A DNA stretch of 64,000 nt from contig NZ_JAVHLD010000002.1 of NCBI RefSeq assembly GCF_031082295.1, positions 199,867-263,866 of the forward strand. The letters are read 5' to 3'. Source of the stretch: Humidesulfovibrio sp. (GTDB taxonomy: Bacteria; Desulfobacterota; Desulfovibrionia; Desulfovibrionales; Desulfovibrionaceae). Below the pieces are notes generated by a model. It saw only the letters and a list, made by a program, of their open reading frames with translations. It was not told the origin of the DNA and did no database searches. This document shows, piece by piece, positions 10,553-20,806 of this stretch. How positions within the stretch are numbered: the stretch's first letter is position 1; each line of letters starts with the position of its first letter. A program made the position numbers and the translations under genes.

Positions 10553-11295
10553 CCGGTTCAAGACTCATCCTGGCCGGACTGCTGCTGACGGCAGGCATCA
10601 TGCTCAGCGCCTGCGCAGCTGCCAGGCCGACCACTCCAGGTCCATCCGGCGACCGCGGCAACCTTGGCGCTGATCTGGTCCGCGAGTCCGCTCGCGCCCT
10701 CAAGGAGCTGCGGACCGCAACCAGGCAACAGATTCTCGACTACGCCCTTGAAGACGCCCATGCGGTCATTGTGCTCCCCGGCGTGTACCAGGCGGGATTC
10801 TACTATTCCATACACGGCGGAAACGGCGTCATCGTGGCCCGCACCAGCAATGGCGGCTGGGGCTCGCCTGCCTTTGTTGGCGTCGGCGGGGCCGGGTTCG
10901 GGCTGCAGATCGGGCTTGAAAAGCAACGCCTCGTACTTGTCGTGCAGGAGCGGGGAATGTTTGAGGACATCCTTGAGCATGGGCTGAACTTCGATGTGGT
11001 CGCAAAATACGATGCGCTCGGAGTTCGCGAAGAGGCCCAGCGAGGCTCGCTCACAGGAAACCGCCCGGTGGCGGCCTTCACCGACGGGGTCGGGCTCATG
11101 GCCGGAGTCGCCATGCGCGGCGCGCTGCTTACGCTGAACCAAAGCCTTACCGAGGCCTACTACGGGCAGGGCCATGGAGCCGCGAAGGCCGTGATGCAGA
11201 GCAAGGAAGCGCCAGGGCTGGAAGTATTCGAGCTGTGGGGCGCGCTCGACGTGAACCTGCCAAGGCCTCGGGGAGATATTATTCGGAGTAAGTAG
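10549..11295 (+). CDS. SYLF/Ysc84-domain lipoprotein
   Basis: The 248-aa product starts with a lipoprotein signal peptide whose lipobox LSAC puts the lipidated cysteine near residue 23. The remainder is a SYLF (Ysc84) domain, recognisable by DYALEDAHAVIVLPGVYQAG, the Gly-rich GSPAFVGVGGAGFGLQIG and DALGVREEAQRGS. Family members bind phosphoinositides in eukaryotes; bacterial members are poorly characterised. The start ATG overlaps the HPt stop by four bases, so it belongs to the cheV transcript. A signalling role for this lipoprotein is not known to me. Confidence 0.85.
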   Translation: MTGSRLILAGLLLTAGIMLSACAAARPTTPGPSGDRGNLGADLVRESARALKELRTATRQQILDYALEDAHAVIVLPGVYQAGFYYSIHGGNGVIVARTSNGGWGSPAFVGVGGAGFGLQIGLEKQRLVLVVQERGMFEDILEHGLNFDVVAKYDALGVREEAQRGSLTGNRPVAAFTDGVGLMAGVAMRGALLTLNQSLTEAYYGQGHGAAKAVMQSKEAPGLEVFELWGALDVNLPRPRGDIIRSK

Positions 11296-11322
11296 ACGCC
11301 GCTCCGGCAGATGGGCGGGAGG

Positions 11323-11883
11323 TCAGCAGACGGGCGGACGCACCCGATTGCGGACGGTCTTGATGATCCAGACAAGCATGATGACGCCGAACAGGCCACC
11401 GGCCACCCACCACTTGGCTTCCTGAAGGAAGCGCTCCAGCACATCCCCCAGGTAGTACCCGCCGACACCAAATGAAACGGCCCAGATCGCCGCGCCGATG
11501 CCGTTGAGCGCGAAAAAACGCCAAGGCGAAATACTTGTGGTGCCGACGGCAAAAGGCGTGATGTTTCGAAAGCCGTAAAAGAACCGGAAGGATATCAGCA
11601 CCAGCACCTGGTGCTTTTCCAGCAGTTTATGCACTCTCTCGATGCGGCATTCCCATTTCTTGAGGCGTGTTTCCAGAAAACGCTTGTTGTAGCGCCCAAT
11701 GTAAAAGGCCGTCTGGTCTCCGGCGAAGCTCCCCAAAAATGCTGACAGAATGCACAAGGGCAAAGACAAATGCCCGTTGAAAGCTGCAAAACCGGCAATA
11801 ATGAGGATGGTCTCACCCTCAAGAAAGGTGCCGATGAACAGCGCCAGGTAACCGTAGGTGGAAAGGTAGTAGGTCAGGTCCAC
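11323..11883 (-). CDS. DedA/SNARE-associated family membrane protein
   Basis: A 186-aa integral membrane protein of the DedA family, whose members flip phospholipids or undecaprenyl phosphate and support membrane energetics. FLEGETILIIAGFAA and FLGSFAGDQTAFYIGR carry the family's acidic residues in the first re-entrant region. FRFFYGFRNITPFAVG holds the conserved Arg pair, and ALNGIGAAIW follows. The GTG start at 11883 has only a weak ribosome-binding site. It lies convergent to the SYLF gene with no clear terminator between, and downstream of the tatA terminator. Confidence 0.88.
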   Translation of the reverse strand: MDLTYYLSTYGYLALFIGTFLEGETILIIAGFAAFNGHLSLPLCILSAFLGSFAGDQTAFYIGRYNKRFLETRLKKWECRIERVHKLLEKHQVLVLISFRFFYGFRNITPFAVGTTSISPWRFFALNGIGAAIWAVSFGVGGYYLGDVLERFLQEAKWWVAGGLFGVIMLVWIIKTVRNRVRPPVC

Positions 11884-11923
11884 GCTGCCGCCTGTGATCT
11901 CAAAGGACGACTGCGAACGCGAA

Positions 11924-11953
11924 GGAGTTCCGGCCCGGATGGACCGGAACTCC
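11924..11953 (-). terminator. inverted repeat, probable terminator of tatA
   Basis: GGAGTTCCGG and CCGGAACTCC form a perfect 10-bp stem with a 10-nt loop just beyond the tatA stop. The following bases are only TTCG, so termination strength is uncertain. Confidence 0.5.
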
Positions 11954-11988
11954 CGGCATGATGCGGTTTTTTGAGCGCGAAACAGTCA

Positions 11989-12279
11989 CTAGGCGCTCTT
12001 CTGCTCCTGTTTGGGAGCCTCAGCCTGAGCCGGAGCGGCCTGCGGCTGAGCAGCCTGAGGCTGAGCAGCCTGGGCTGCCTGGGTCGGCTGGGCCTGGGTC
12101 GGCTGCTGTGCAGGAGGGGCAACCGTGACTTCTTCCTGAGCAGACAGGGCGCCCTTGAATTCACGGATGCTTTTTCCAAGGTTGGCCGCAATCTGCGGCA
12201 GTTTGCCCGGTCCGAACAACAGCAGGGCAATGACTAGGATCAGAAGCAGGTGCATGGGCTGAAACAGTTCGCCAAGCAT
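11989..12279 (-). CDS. tatA: twin-arginine translocase subunit TatA/E
   Basis: TatA polymerises to form the pore for folded, often cofactor-bearing, proteins. The 96-aa product has a single N-terminal membrane helix (residues 6-20), the conserved FGPGKLP hinge, the amphipathic helix LGKSIREFKGAL, and a disordered Ala/Gln/Pro-rich tail of about 45 residues with repeated QAAQPQ units. GGAGG stands five bases before the ATG at 12279. The hinge FGPGKLP favours TatA over TatB. No tatB or tatC is adjacent. Confidence 0.93.
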   Translation of the reverse strand: MLGELFQPMHLLLILVIALLLFGPGKLPQIAANLGKSIREFKGALSAQEEVTVAPPAQQPTQAQPTQAAQAAQPQAAQPQAAPAQAEAPKQEQKSA

Positions 12280-12367
12280 GATGGCCTCCAAGGGGTTTGG
12301 CTGGATTGAAGCATATCCTACCCGCTGAGGTTTGAAAACCCCCCCGGGCATCGGCGGCGCGGAAATC

Positions 12368-14347
12368 CTAGAGTTCGACCTGGCTACCCAGTTCCACCAC
12401 TCGCCCGGGAGGAATGCCGAAGAATGTTGTGGCGTTCCAGGCGTTGCGCGACATGTAGGCAAACAGGTTCTTCCGCCAGGACGCCATCTTTGTCGGCCCG
12501 CCCGTGAGCAGCGTCTCGCGCCCAAGGAAGAAGGTGGTGTTCGACAGCTCAATGTCAAGGCCGTGGGCGCGCGCAAGGCGCAAGATTTCCGGCACGTTCG
12601 GAGTCTGCATGAACCCGTAGCGCACTATGATGCGGAAAAAGCCGTGCCCAAGGCTGGTTACTTCCAGACGCGAATCGTCCGGCACAAAGGGCATCTCCGT
12701 CGAGGTGATGGAAAGCAGGATGATCTGCTCGTGCAACACCTTGATATGCTTGTAGTGGTGCAAAAGGGTGATGGGCGTGCCGGTGGTGGAGACCGACATG
12801 AACACTGCCGTGCCGGGGATGCGGATGGGCCGGTCAAGGGCCACAAGGCTCTCCAGGAACAGATTGATGGGCAGCCCCATGGCGGCAAACTGCTTGCCCA
12901 GCCCCTTCTTGCCATCGCGCCAGGTCAGCATTGCGGTCATGATGATCGCGGCGACAGTGAGGGTGAACCAGCCGCCGTCGAGAATCTTGAGGAGGTTCGA
13001 GCCGAGGAACGACAGGTCGAACAGGAGGAAGAGAGCCAGGAGGGGCACGGTCTTCCAGGCAGACCAGCGCCAAAGCATGGACATCACGAAGAAGAAGAAG
13101 ATCGAGGTGATGGTCATGTCGATGGTGACGGCAATGCCGTAGGCCGCCGCAAGTCCGCTGGAGCTCTTGAAGGCCAGCACAAGGCCAAGGCAGGCCACCA
13201 TCATGGCGTTGTTTATGCCGGGCAGAAAGATCTGGCCCTTTGTGTGGGCCGAGGTGTTGACGATGCGCATGCGCGGGCAGAATCCCATCTGCATGGCCTG
13301 TTGCGTCAGCGAGAACACGCCGGAGATCATGGCCTGGGAAGCGATGACCGTGGCCATGGTGGCCAGGGCGACCATGGGATACAGCAAGAAGCCGGGCACC
13401 AGGCCGTAAAACGGGTTGAACGACTTGTCCGGCTCGGCCAGCAGCAGCGCTCCCTGGCCGAAATAATTCAACAGGAGCGCGGGCAGGACCATGCAGTACC
13501 AGGACAACCGGATCGGCACGCGGCCGAAGTGCCCCATGTCGGCGTAGAGCGCCTCGCCGCCGGTGATGCACAGCACCACCGAGCCCAGCACGACCATGCC
13601 GTGGAGGTGGTTCTCCATAAAGAATAGGACGGCATAGTAGGGATTTACGGCAGCGAGAATGCCGGGTTGCTTGGCGATGGCCACCAACCCGAGTACGGCC
13701 AGGGTGGAGAACCAAACGATCATGATCGGTCCGAAAACCTTGCCGATCTTTTCGGTGCCGTGCTTCTGCATCATGAACAGCGTGATGAGAACCAGGCAAG
13801 TGCCGGGGATGATGATCGGCGTTGCGGCATCCGTGGCGACGCTCAAACCCTCCATGGCCGAAAGCACGGAAATGGCGGGCGTGATGATGCCGTCGCCATA
13901 CAGAAGCGCCGCTCCAAAAATGCCCAAAAATACCACCAAGGCATATTTCGCCTTGCTCTTGCCCTCGACAGCCTTGTGCAACAGCGCCAGCAGGGCGAAA
14001 ACGCCGCCCTCGCCCTTGTTGTCGGCGCGCAGAACGAACATGACATACTTGATGCTGACAACGATGGTCAGCGACCAGACGATGAGCGAGAGCACACCCA
14101 TTATATTTATGGGGAGCAATGGAATGGCATGCGGGCCGTGGAAGCACTCCTTCACGGCATACAAGGGGCTGGTGCCGATGTCCCCGTACACGACGCCAAG
14201 GGCCGCCAGGGCCAGGGCCATGGTACGCGCCTGGCCATGGGGGTCGTGCCCTTGGGCGGAGTGTTCGCTTATGCTGTGAGAAGCCTTGTCTTCGGGCGTC
14301 TGCTTTGGCGATTCATCGGTTCCGGAGACAGGCAAAATATTTGTCAC
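12368..14347 (-). CDS. kup: Kup-type potassium:proton symporter
   Basis: Kup imports potassium with protons. The signature ALAALGVVYGDIGTSPLYA opens the membrane domain of about 12 helices, and the last ~200 residues are cytoplasmic. FGAALLYGDGIITPAISVLS is a second family landmark. The GTG start at 14347 has GGAGG ten bases upstream and is consistent with the promoter at 14425-14454; the frame is open further but would begin upstream of the -35. Product 659 aa, slightly above the usual length because of a polar 42-residue N-terminal extension. Confidence 0.94.
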   Translation of the reverse strand: MTNILPVSGTDESPKQTPEDKASHSISEHSAQGHDPHGQARTMALALAALGVVYGDIGTSPLYAVKECFHGPHAIPLLPINIMGVLSLIVWSLTIVVSIKYVMFVLRADNKGEGGVFALLALLHKAVEGKSKAKYALVVFLGIFGAALLYGDGIITPAISVLSAMEGLSVATDAATPIIIPGTCLVLITLFMMQKHGTEKIGKVFGPIMIVWFSTLAVLGLVAIAKQPGILAAVNPYYAVLFFMENHLHGMVVLGSVVLCITGGEALYADMGHFGRVPIRLSWYCMVLPALLLNYFGQGALLLAEPDKSFNPFYGLVPGFLLYPMVALATMATVIASQAMISGVFSLTQQAMQMGFCPRMRIVNTSAHTKGQIFLPGINNAMMVACLGLVLAFKSSSGLAAAYGIAVTIDMTITSIFFFFVMSMLWRWSAWKTVPLLALFLLFDLSFLGSNLLKILDGGWFTLTVAAIIMTAMLTWRDGKKGLGKQFAAMGLPINLFLESLVALDRPIRIPGTAVFMSVSTTGTPITLLHHYKHIKVLHEQIILLSITSTEMPFVPDDSRLEVTSLGHGFFRIIVRYGFMQTPNVPEILRLARAHGLDIELSNTTFFLGRETLLTGGPTKMASWRKNLFAYMSRNAWNATTFFGIPPGRVVELGSQVEL

Positions 14348-14424
14348 TCTGAGGCAACCTCCAGGGCTGGGGCCTGCATGCTGAAGATGCTGCCAATTAA
14401 GGATGTGCCTGAACGCGGCTTGCA

Positions 14425-14454
14425 TCCTTACTGAACGCCAAGCCACACTGTCAA
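14425..14454 (-). promoter_or_regulatory. sigma-70-type promoter for kup
   Basis: On the minus strand TTGACA (14454-14449) and TAAGGA (14430-14425) are separated by 18 bp. Transcription would start near 14418, leaving a leader of about 70 nt before the GTG at 14347. Confidence 0.55.
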
Positions 14455-14464
14455 CGAGGTCCAC

Positions 14465-14900
14465 CCGACGGAGCAGCGAAATAGGTGAATTTACATTTTT
14501 ATCAATCCGTGCCGAACAATAAAAGTTAGCTGGTGTAAACCATGCACATTCAGAGCATCAATCCCAAGGCCACAATCTGCTTTATGAGATTAAATACAAT
14601 AAATTTAACAATTAATCTTGTTAATAACAAAAGGTAGGTGATGACAATTACAGACTTCAATTATTATACTTTTTAGTCATTACTGTCATTACGTCAAAGC
14701 CGATCACCGAATAACATCGCCCGAAGCAATCATATTACAAAAATTTTGTATTTAATTTCAGGAAATTATACATACGCACGAGCACTCGACAGCCATCGCT
14801 TGACGTATCCATAAGCGCTTGATTTACAAATTTGAAACACCCACTACGTCGCCATTGTTTGTATAAATAATTTATAATTAAATTTCAAACTGTTATACTA
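14465..14900 (+). other. AT-rich gene-free region between kup and amtB
   Basis: About 430 bp that are, by eye, roughly two-thirds A+T in a window otherwise rich in G+C. No reading frame with a ribosome-binding site was found on either strand. It holds a perfect 15-bp dyad TACAAAAATTTTGTA (14736-14750), a dyad TAACAA-N6-TTGTTA near 14606-14623, and two copies of CGCTTGA around 14796-14822. Sigma-54 promoters need an upstream activator site and often IHF-type bends, which would suit this region; no site could be assigned to a known regulator. Confidence 0.6.
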
Positions 14901-14901
14901 A

Positions 14902-14917
14902 TGGCCCGGTTCATGCT
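14902..14917 (+). promoter_or_regulatory. sigma-54 (-24/-12) promoter of amtB-glnK
   Basis: TGGCCCGGTTCATGCT fits the TGGCAC-N5-TTGC pattern, with the invariant GG and GC separated by exactly 10 bases. Transcription would start near 14928, about 33 nt before the amtB ATG. Ammonium transporter operons are classic sigma-54/NtrC targets. Confidence 0.7.
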
Positions 14918-14960
14918 CTCCATCGCAAAGTGTATTCACCACTTCTTTTCGGAGGGCATC

Positions 14961-16891
<1,931 letters not shown>

Positions 16892-16909
16892 CTCTCCCTC
16901 CCATGCGGT

Positions 16910-16987
16910 GCGGCCGTGCGTGTTGAGGGACGCGCGCGGCCGCCTTTCACTCCGGCCCCTGCCTGTAACGCCCAGGCAGGGGTCTTT
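16910..16987 (+). terminator. two successive stem-loops ending the amtB-glnK unit
   Basis: A GC-rich hairpin (arms GCGGCCGTGCGT and ACGCGCGCGGCCGC, slightly bulged) is followed by a perfect 10-bp stem CCCCTGCCTG/CAGGCAGGGG (16956-16965 and 16973-16982) and TCTTT. The second is the better terminator. From 16988 to 17176 I see nothing else. Confidence 0.7.
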
Positions 16988-17176
16988 CAATGTCCGCGCA
17001 ACCGCCAGTGGGAGTAATTCCCCCCGGTCCGTCGGCACACTCAGCTCCCAGGCCGCTCAAAAGGGGTCAGATGCGAGGCGCATGAGATTATTCAAGCCCA
17101 ACACGCATTGCACATACGCGAGGGCTTGAAATCTTTGCGGCAACGCAACGGATGGTGCGTTTCAGCGGCCTGGAGG

Positions 17177-20100
17177 CTAGTCCACGATCTTCAGGTCAAA
17201 CGCCGCGATGGAGTACAGCACCGGCACCATGAGCAGGGTGACGAAGGTGGCCACGGTGAGCCCGCCGATCTGGGCGTAGCACAGGGGCTCCCAGAGCGGG
17301 CCGCCGTGCAGGGCCAGCGGAATGAGCGCAAAGACCGTGGCAGCCACGGTGATCATGACGGGTCGCAGGCGCATGATGCCCGCGTCGAGGATGGCCATGC
17401 GAAGGTCGTCGCCCTCCTCCCGCCGCTCCTCGATGAAGTCGAAGAGCACGATGATGTGGCTCACGATGACGCCCATGAGGCTCACGATGCCGAGGTAGGC
17501 CATGAACCCGAAGGGCGCCCGCGCCAGGAACAGCGAGCCGAAGGCTCCGGCCATGCCGTAGGGCACCGCTGCAAAGACGATGAGCGGCTTCACGGCGTTC
17601 TTGAACTGGAACAGGAGCGCAAGGTAGATGGACAGGATCGACACGGCCATGACCATGCCCATCTCGCCGAAGCCCTTGGTCTGCTCCTCGTACTCGCCTC
17701 CGATCTCTACCTTGTAGCCCGGCGGCAGTTGCGCCTTGAAGGCCTCCAACTGCGGCGCGATGCCCTGGATGACCTCGCTTGAGAGCACGCCGGGCGCGGT
17801 GAAGCAGGACACGGTTATGGTGCGGAAGTGGTTGCGCCGGGCAATCTTCTCCGTCTCCAGTCCCCAGGAAACCGTAGAGATTTGGCCGAGCGGCACCTTG
17901 CCCGACCCGTCGGCGGAGGTGACGTAGAGGTTCTTGATGTCCTCCATGCCGGCCCGTTCCTCCATGCGCAACCGGGCGAAGACAGGCACCTCGATGCGGC
18001 CCTCGCGCATGCTCGTCACCATGAACCCGTTCATGGCCGCCGCGGACGACCGCGCCACGTCCTGATTGGTCACACCGGCCAGGGCGGCCTTGTCCGGGTC
18101 GATCTTCAGGTGCGCCCGAAAGATCTCCGCGCCCCAGTTGTCCTGCACGCGGTCGGTGTCGTCCCTGTCGCGGAGGATGCCCTTCAGCTTCTCGGCCTGG
18201 GCTCGCAACGTTGGTATGTCATCGCCCGAGAGACGAAGCTGCACGGGGATGCCCACGGGCGGACCGCTCTCCAGCCTGCGGGCGCTGACGCGCACGCCCG
18301 GCATCTCGGCCGTGAGCCTGGGCTGCAGGTAGCGCATGAAACCTTCGGTGTCGTGCACGTTGTTGATCTCGAGCAGGATCTGCGCGTAGTTGGGCTGCCC
18401 CAACTCCGGCGTCACGGAGAACCAGAAGCGCGGGCCGCCGGCGCCGATGAAGGCTGTCATGGACTTGAGGACCTTGCGATCCTTGCCGCCTTCCTTCGGG
18501 TGGTCGATGGCATACTGGGCCGCAGCCTCGCTGATGAGCCGGTCCGCCTTGCGCGCGGCCTGGTCCGTGGCCAGCACCGAGGCGTCCTCGGGCAGCCAGA
18601 TGTCCACGTAGGCCAGGTGCGAGAGGTCGTAGGGGAAGAACTGGTCCTTGAGCTGGGCCTTCATCACAAAGGCGATGACCACGATGACGAGGGAGACGGC
18701 GAGCGCCTTGAAGCGGTGCTCGATGAGCGCGCTGGCCAACCGGTAATAGCGCCCGGTGAGGCCCTGGGTGCGGAGGTCGGACAAGCTCTTGCCAGCGTTC
18801 TTGCCGGGCCGCAGCAGGTACTGCGCGATGTACGGGATGAAGGTCATGGACACGATGCGCGAGGCCACCAGCGAACAGCCGATGACCACCGGCAGCGAGT
18901 ACAGGAAGCGGCCCTTGTCGCCGGAGAGCATCAGGTACGGCAGGTAGGCGACGATGTTCGTGATGGTGGCGTACATGATGGCCTTGGCGAGCTTGGTGGG
19001 GCCGAGCCAGGCCGCCACGTCAAAACTCTTGCCAGCGCGAATCTCCAGCTTGATGGCGTCGTTGGCCACCACCGGGTCGTCCACCAGCAGCCCCAGGGCC
19101 AGGATCAGCGCGGCGATGGAGATCTGCTGGATGTCGATGCCGAGCAGGTTCATCATGCCAAAGGTCATGGCCAGGGTGATGGGGATAGACAGGGCCATGA
19201 GCAGGGCCGAGCGCCACTCGCGGAACCCCACGAAGGACACCAGCACCACCAGGATGATGGCCTCGTAGAGGCTGGTCATGAACAGGTCGACCTTGTCCTC
19301 CACCTGCTGAGGCTGGTCCGAGGTGCGCGAAAACACAAGGTCGGCCGGCAGGCGCTTCTTCAGGTTCCCCAGAGTCGCGTCCACCGCCTCGGAAAATTTC
19401 CGAATCTGTTCGCCGCTTTTCATGGTGATGGCGATGGTCACGGCGGGCATGCGCGCCCAGTCGCCCTGCGCATTTCGAACGACGTGGTAGTGGCGCTTTG
19501 CGGGCGGGCTCAGGTAGCCGCGCTCAATGTCCACCATGTCGCGCAGGTAGGCCAGGGCGCCGTTCTTGGCCCGGCCCACGGCCACACCGCCCAGTTCGTG
19601 CTCGTCCGTTATCTCGCCGGAGGGATCCACCAGCATGGACTTGCCTGCGGCCTCCACGACGCCGCCGCCCTGGCGGATGTTGCGCGCGCCAAGAACCTCC
19701 TTGATGCGCCAGGGGCCGAAACCATAGGCCGCCAGGCGCTCCTGCGAATAGTTCAGGTACACGGCCTCGTCGCGCACGCCCCAGCGGTTCACCCGTGAGA
19801 CATCCGGCAGGGCCTGCAAGGTGCGCATGATCTCATCCGTATACGCCTCAAGCTCTCGGTAGCCGTAGCGGCTGCCAACCACAGGAGCCAGCGCCTGCTC
19901 GACCTTGGACGGATCGCGCACGATGGCCGGGGGCCACGCGTCCGGGTGGAACTCCGAGGCGCGCAGGCGATCCTCGATGAAACGGTGCACGGCCCCAATG
20001 ATCTCGGCGTCGTCCTTGTCCGTGCGCATGTCCAGCAGGGCGAGGCCAGGGGTGAAGCTCATGCGCACGTCGCCGCCAAGCCCTTTGTCCGCGAGGTACC

Positions 20101-20749
20101 GGGCGAAGAGCTCCACCTTGCGGCGCACCGAAGGCTCCGTCGCCGTGGCCGGCAGGACCTCCACCAGCGTCACGCGGCCTGCGTTTTCTCCAGAGGTGGC
20201 GTTGTCGGCTCCGCGAAGCTTGAGAATGCCCTGCTCCACCTGCTTTGCGCGCAGGGACAGCTCCACCTCGCCCTCCAACGGGGAGGCCACGGTGAGCATG
20301 AGCGTCGTCGCGTCACCGAAATCCTTGATGAAATTGACCGGGCCAGCCCCTTCCGGCAGACCGCTCACAGAGGCCAGCTTGAGGTTCAGGTCGTCAAAAA
20401 CGTCCGCGGGGCTTTTGATCTCGTCGTACAGCTTGATGATGACAACGGCCAGGCCCGTGCGTGTGGTGGACTCGATGCGGTCCACCTTGTCGTTCTCGGC
20501 GATCTTCTCTTCCAGGCGGCGCGTCACCAGATCCTCGACCTTCTCGGCAGAGGCGCCAGGCCAGGAACAGGTCACGGCGGCCACGCGCATGGGGATGTCC
20601 GGGTCCTTGCGCTGCGGCATCCGGAAGTAGCTCACGGCGCCCCAGATCATGATCGCCACGAGCAGCACCAGGGCTATTTGCCGATTTTCGACAAAGAAGC
20701 GCGCGGTGTTGTGCTTCTCAAGAAGCAGTTTCTCGTCCTTGCCGTGCAT
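17177..20749 (-). CDS. RND-family multidrug/solute efflux permease, long variant
   Basis: An inner-membrane, proton-driven RND pump of the AcrB class. RMPQRKDPDIP after the first helix, the Asp pair in GLLVDDPVVANDAI (proton relay, helix 4) and C-terminal helices with YGMAGAFGSLFLA are typical. At 1190 aa it is about 140 residues longer than common AcrB homologues; the surplus appears to lie in the first periplasmic porter region, roughly residues 165-295. It is the last gene of tetR-adaptor-pump. No outer-membrane TolC gene is linked. The substrate cannot be predicted. Confidence 0.9.
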   Translation of the reverse strand: MHGKDEKLLLEKHNTARFFVENRQIALVLLVAIMIWGAVSYFRMPQRKDPDIPMRVAAVTCSWPGASAEKVEDLVTRRLEEKIAENDKVDRIESTTRTGLAVVIIKLYDEIKSPADVFDDLNLKLASVSGLPEGAGPVNFIKDFGDATTLMLTVASPLEGEVELSLRAKQVEQGILKLRGADNATSGENAGRVTLVEVLPATATEPSVRRKVELFARYLADKGLGGDVRMSFTPGLALLDMRTDKDDAEIIGAVHRFIEDRLRASEFHPDAWPPAIVRDPSKVEQALAPVVGSRYGYRELEAYTDEIMRTLQALPDVSRVNRWGVRDEAVYLNYSQERLAAYGFGPWRIKEVLGARNIRQGGGVVEAAGKSMLVDPSGEITDEHELGGVAVGRAKNGALAYLRDMVDIERGYLSPPAKRHYHVVRNAQGDWARMPAVTIAITMKSGEQIRKFSEAVDATLGNLKKRLPADLVFSRTSDQPQQVEDKVDLFMTSLYEAIILVVLVSFVGFREWRSALLMALSIPITLAMTFGMMNLLGIDIQQISIAALILALGLLVDDPVVANDAIKLEIRAGKSFDVAAWLGPTKLAKAIMYATITNIVAYLPYLMLSGDKGRFLYSLPVVIGCSLVASRIVSMTFIPYIAQYLLRPGKNAGKSLSDLRTQGLTGRYYRLASALIEHRFKALAVSLVIVVIAFVMKAQLKDQFFPYDLSHLAYVDIWLPEDASVLATDQAARKADRLISEAAAQYAIDHPKEGGKDRKVLKSMTAFIGAGGPRFWFSVTPELGQPNYAQILLEINNVHDTEGFMRYLQPRLTAEMPGVRVSARRLESGPPVGIPVQLRLSGDDIPTLRAQAEKLKGILRDRDDTDRVQDNWGAEIFRAHLKIDPDKAALAGVTNQDVARSSAAAMNGFMVTSMREGRIEVPVFARLRMEERAGMEDIKNLYVTSADGSGKVPLGQISTVSWGLETEKIARRNHFRTITVSCFTAPGVLSSEVIQGIAPQLEAFKAQLPPGYKVEIGGEYEEQTKGFGEMGMVMAVSILSIYLALLFQFKNAVKPLIVFAAVPYGMAGAFGSLFLARAPFGFMAYLGIVSLMGVIVSHIIVLFDFIEERREEGDDLRMAILDAGIMRLRPVMITVAATVFALIPLALHGGPLWEPLCYAQIGGLTVATFVTLLMVPVLYSIAAFDLKIVD

Positions 20750-20806
20750 GGCAGGTTCCTTGATGGCCCGCCTGACGGGCGGGGTGAGGAGAGATGCGGT
20801 CTGGCC

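Noticed and set aside
14348..14464. Upstream extension of kup
   Set aside because: It would start upstream of the likely -35 and adds no conserved sequence.
14348..14464. Cyclic-di-AMP riboswitch in the kup leader
   Set aside because: The leader is short (about 70 nt) and shows none of the conserved motif, as far as can be judged by eye.
14736..14750. TACAAAAATTTTGTA as another copy of the porin palindrome
   Set aside because: Only partly similar (the GTAAAA...TTTTAC core is absent) and far from any -35; kept only as a dyad in the AT-rich region.
14901..14960. amtB start at 14901
   Set aside because: Lies within the sigma-54 promoter and lacks a ribosome-binding site; 14961 starts a signal peptide behind GGAGGG.
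16892..17176. Possible small gene or sRNA between glnK and the RND operon
   Set aside because: Only terminator stems are evident; no start with a ribosome-binding site and no clear promoter.
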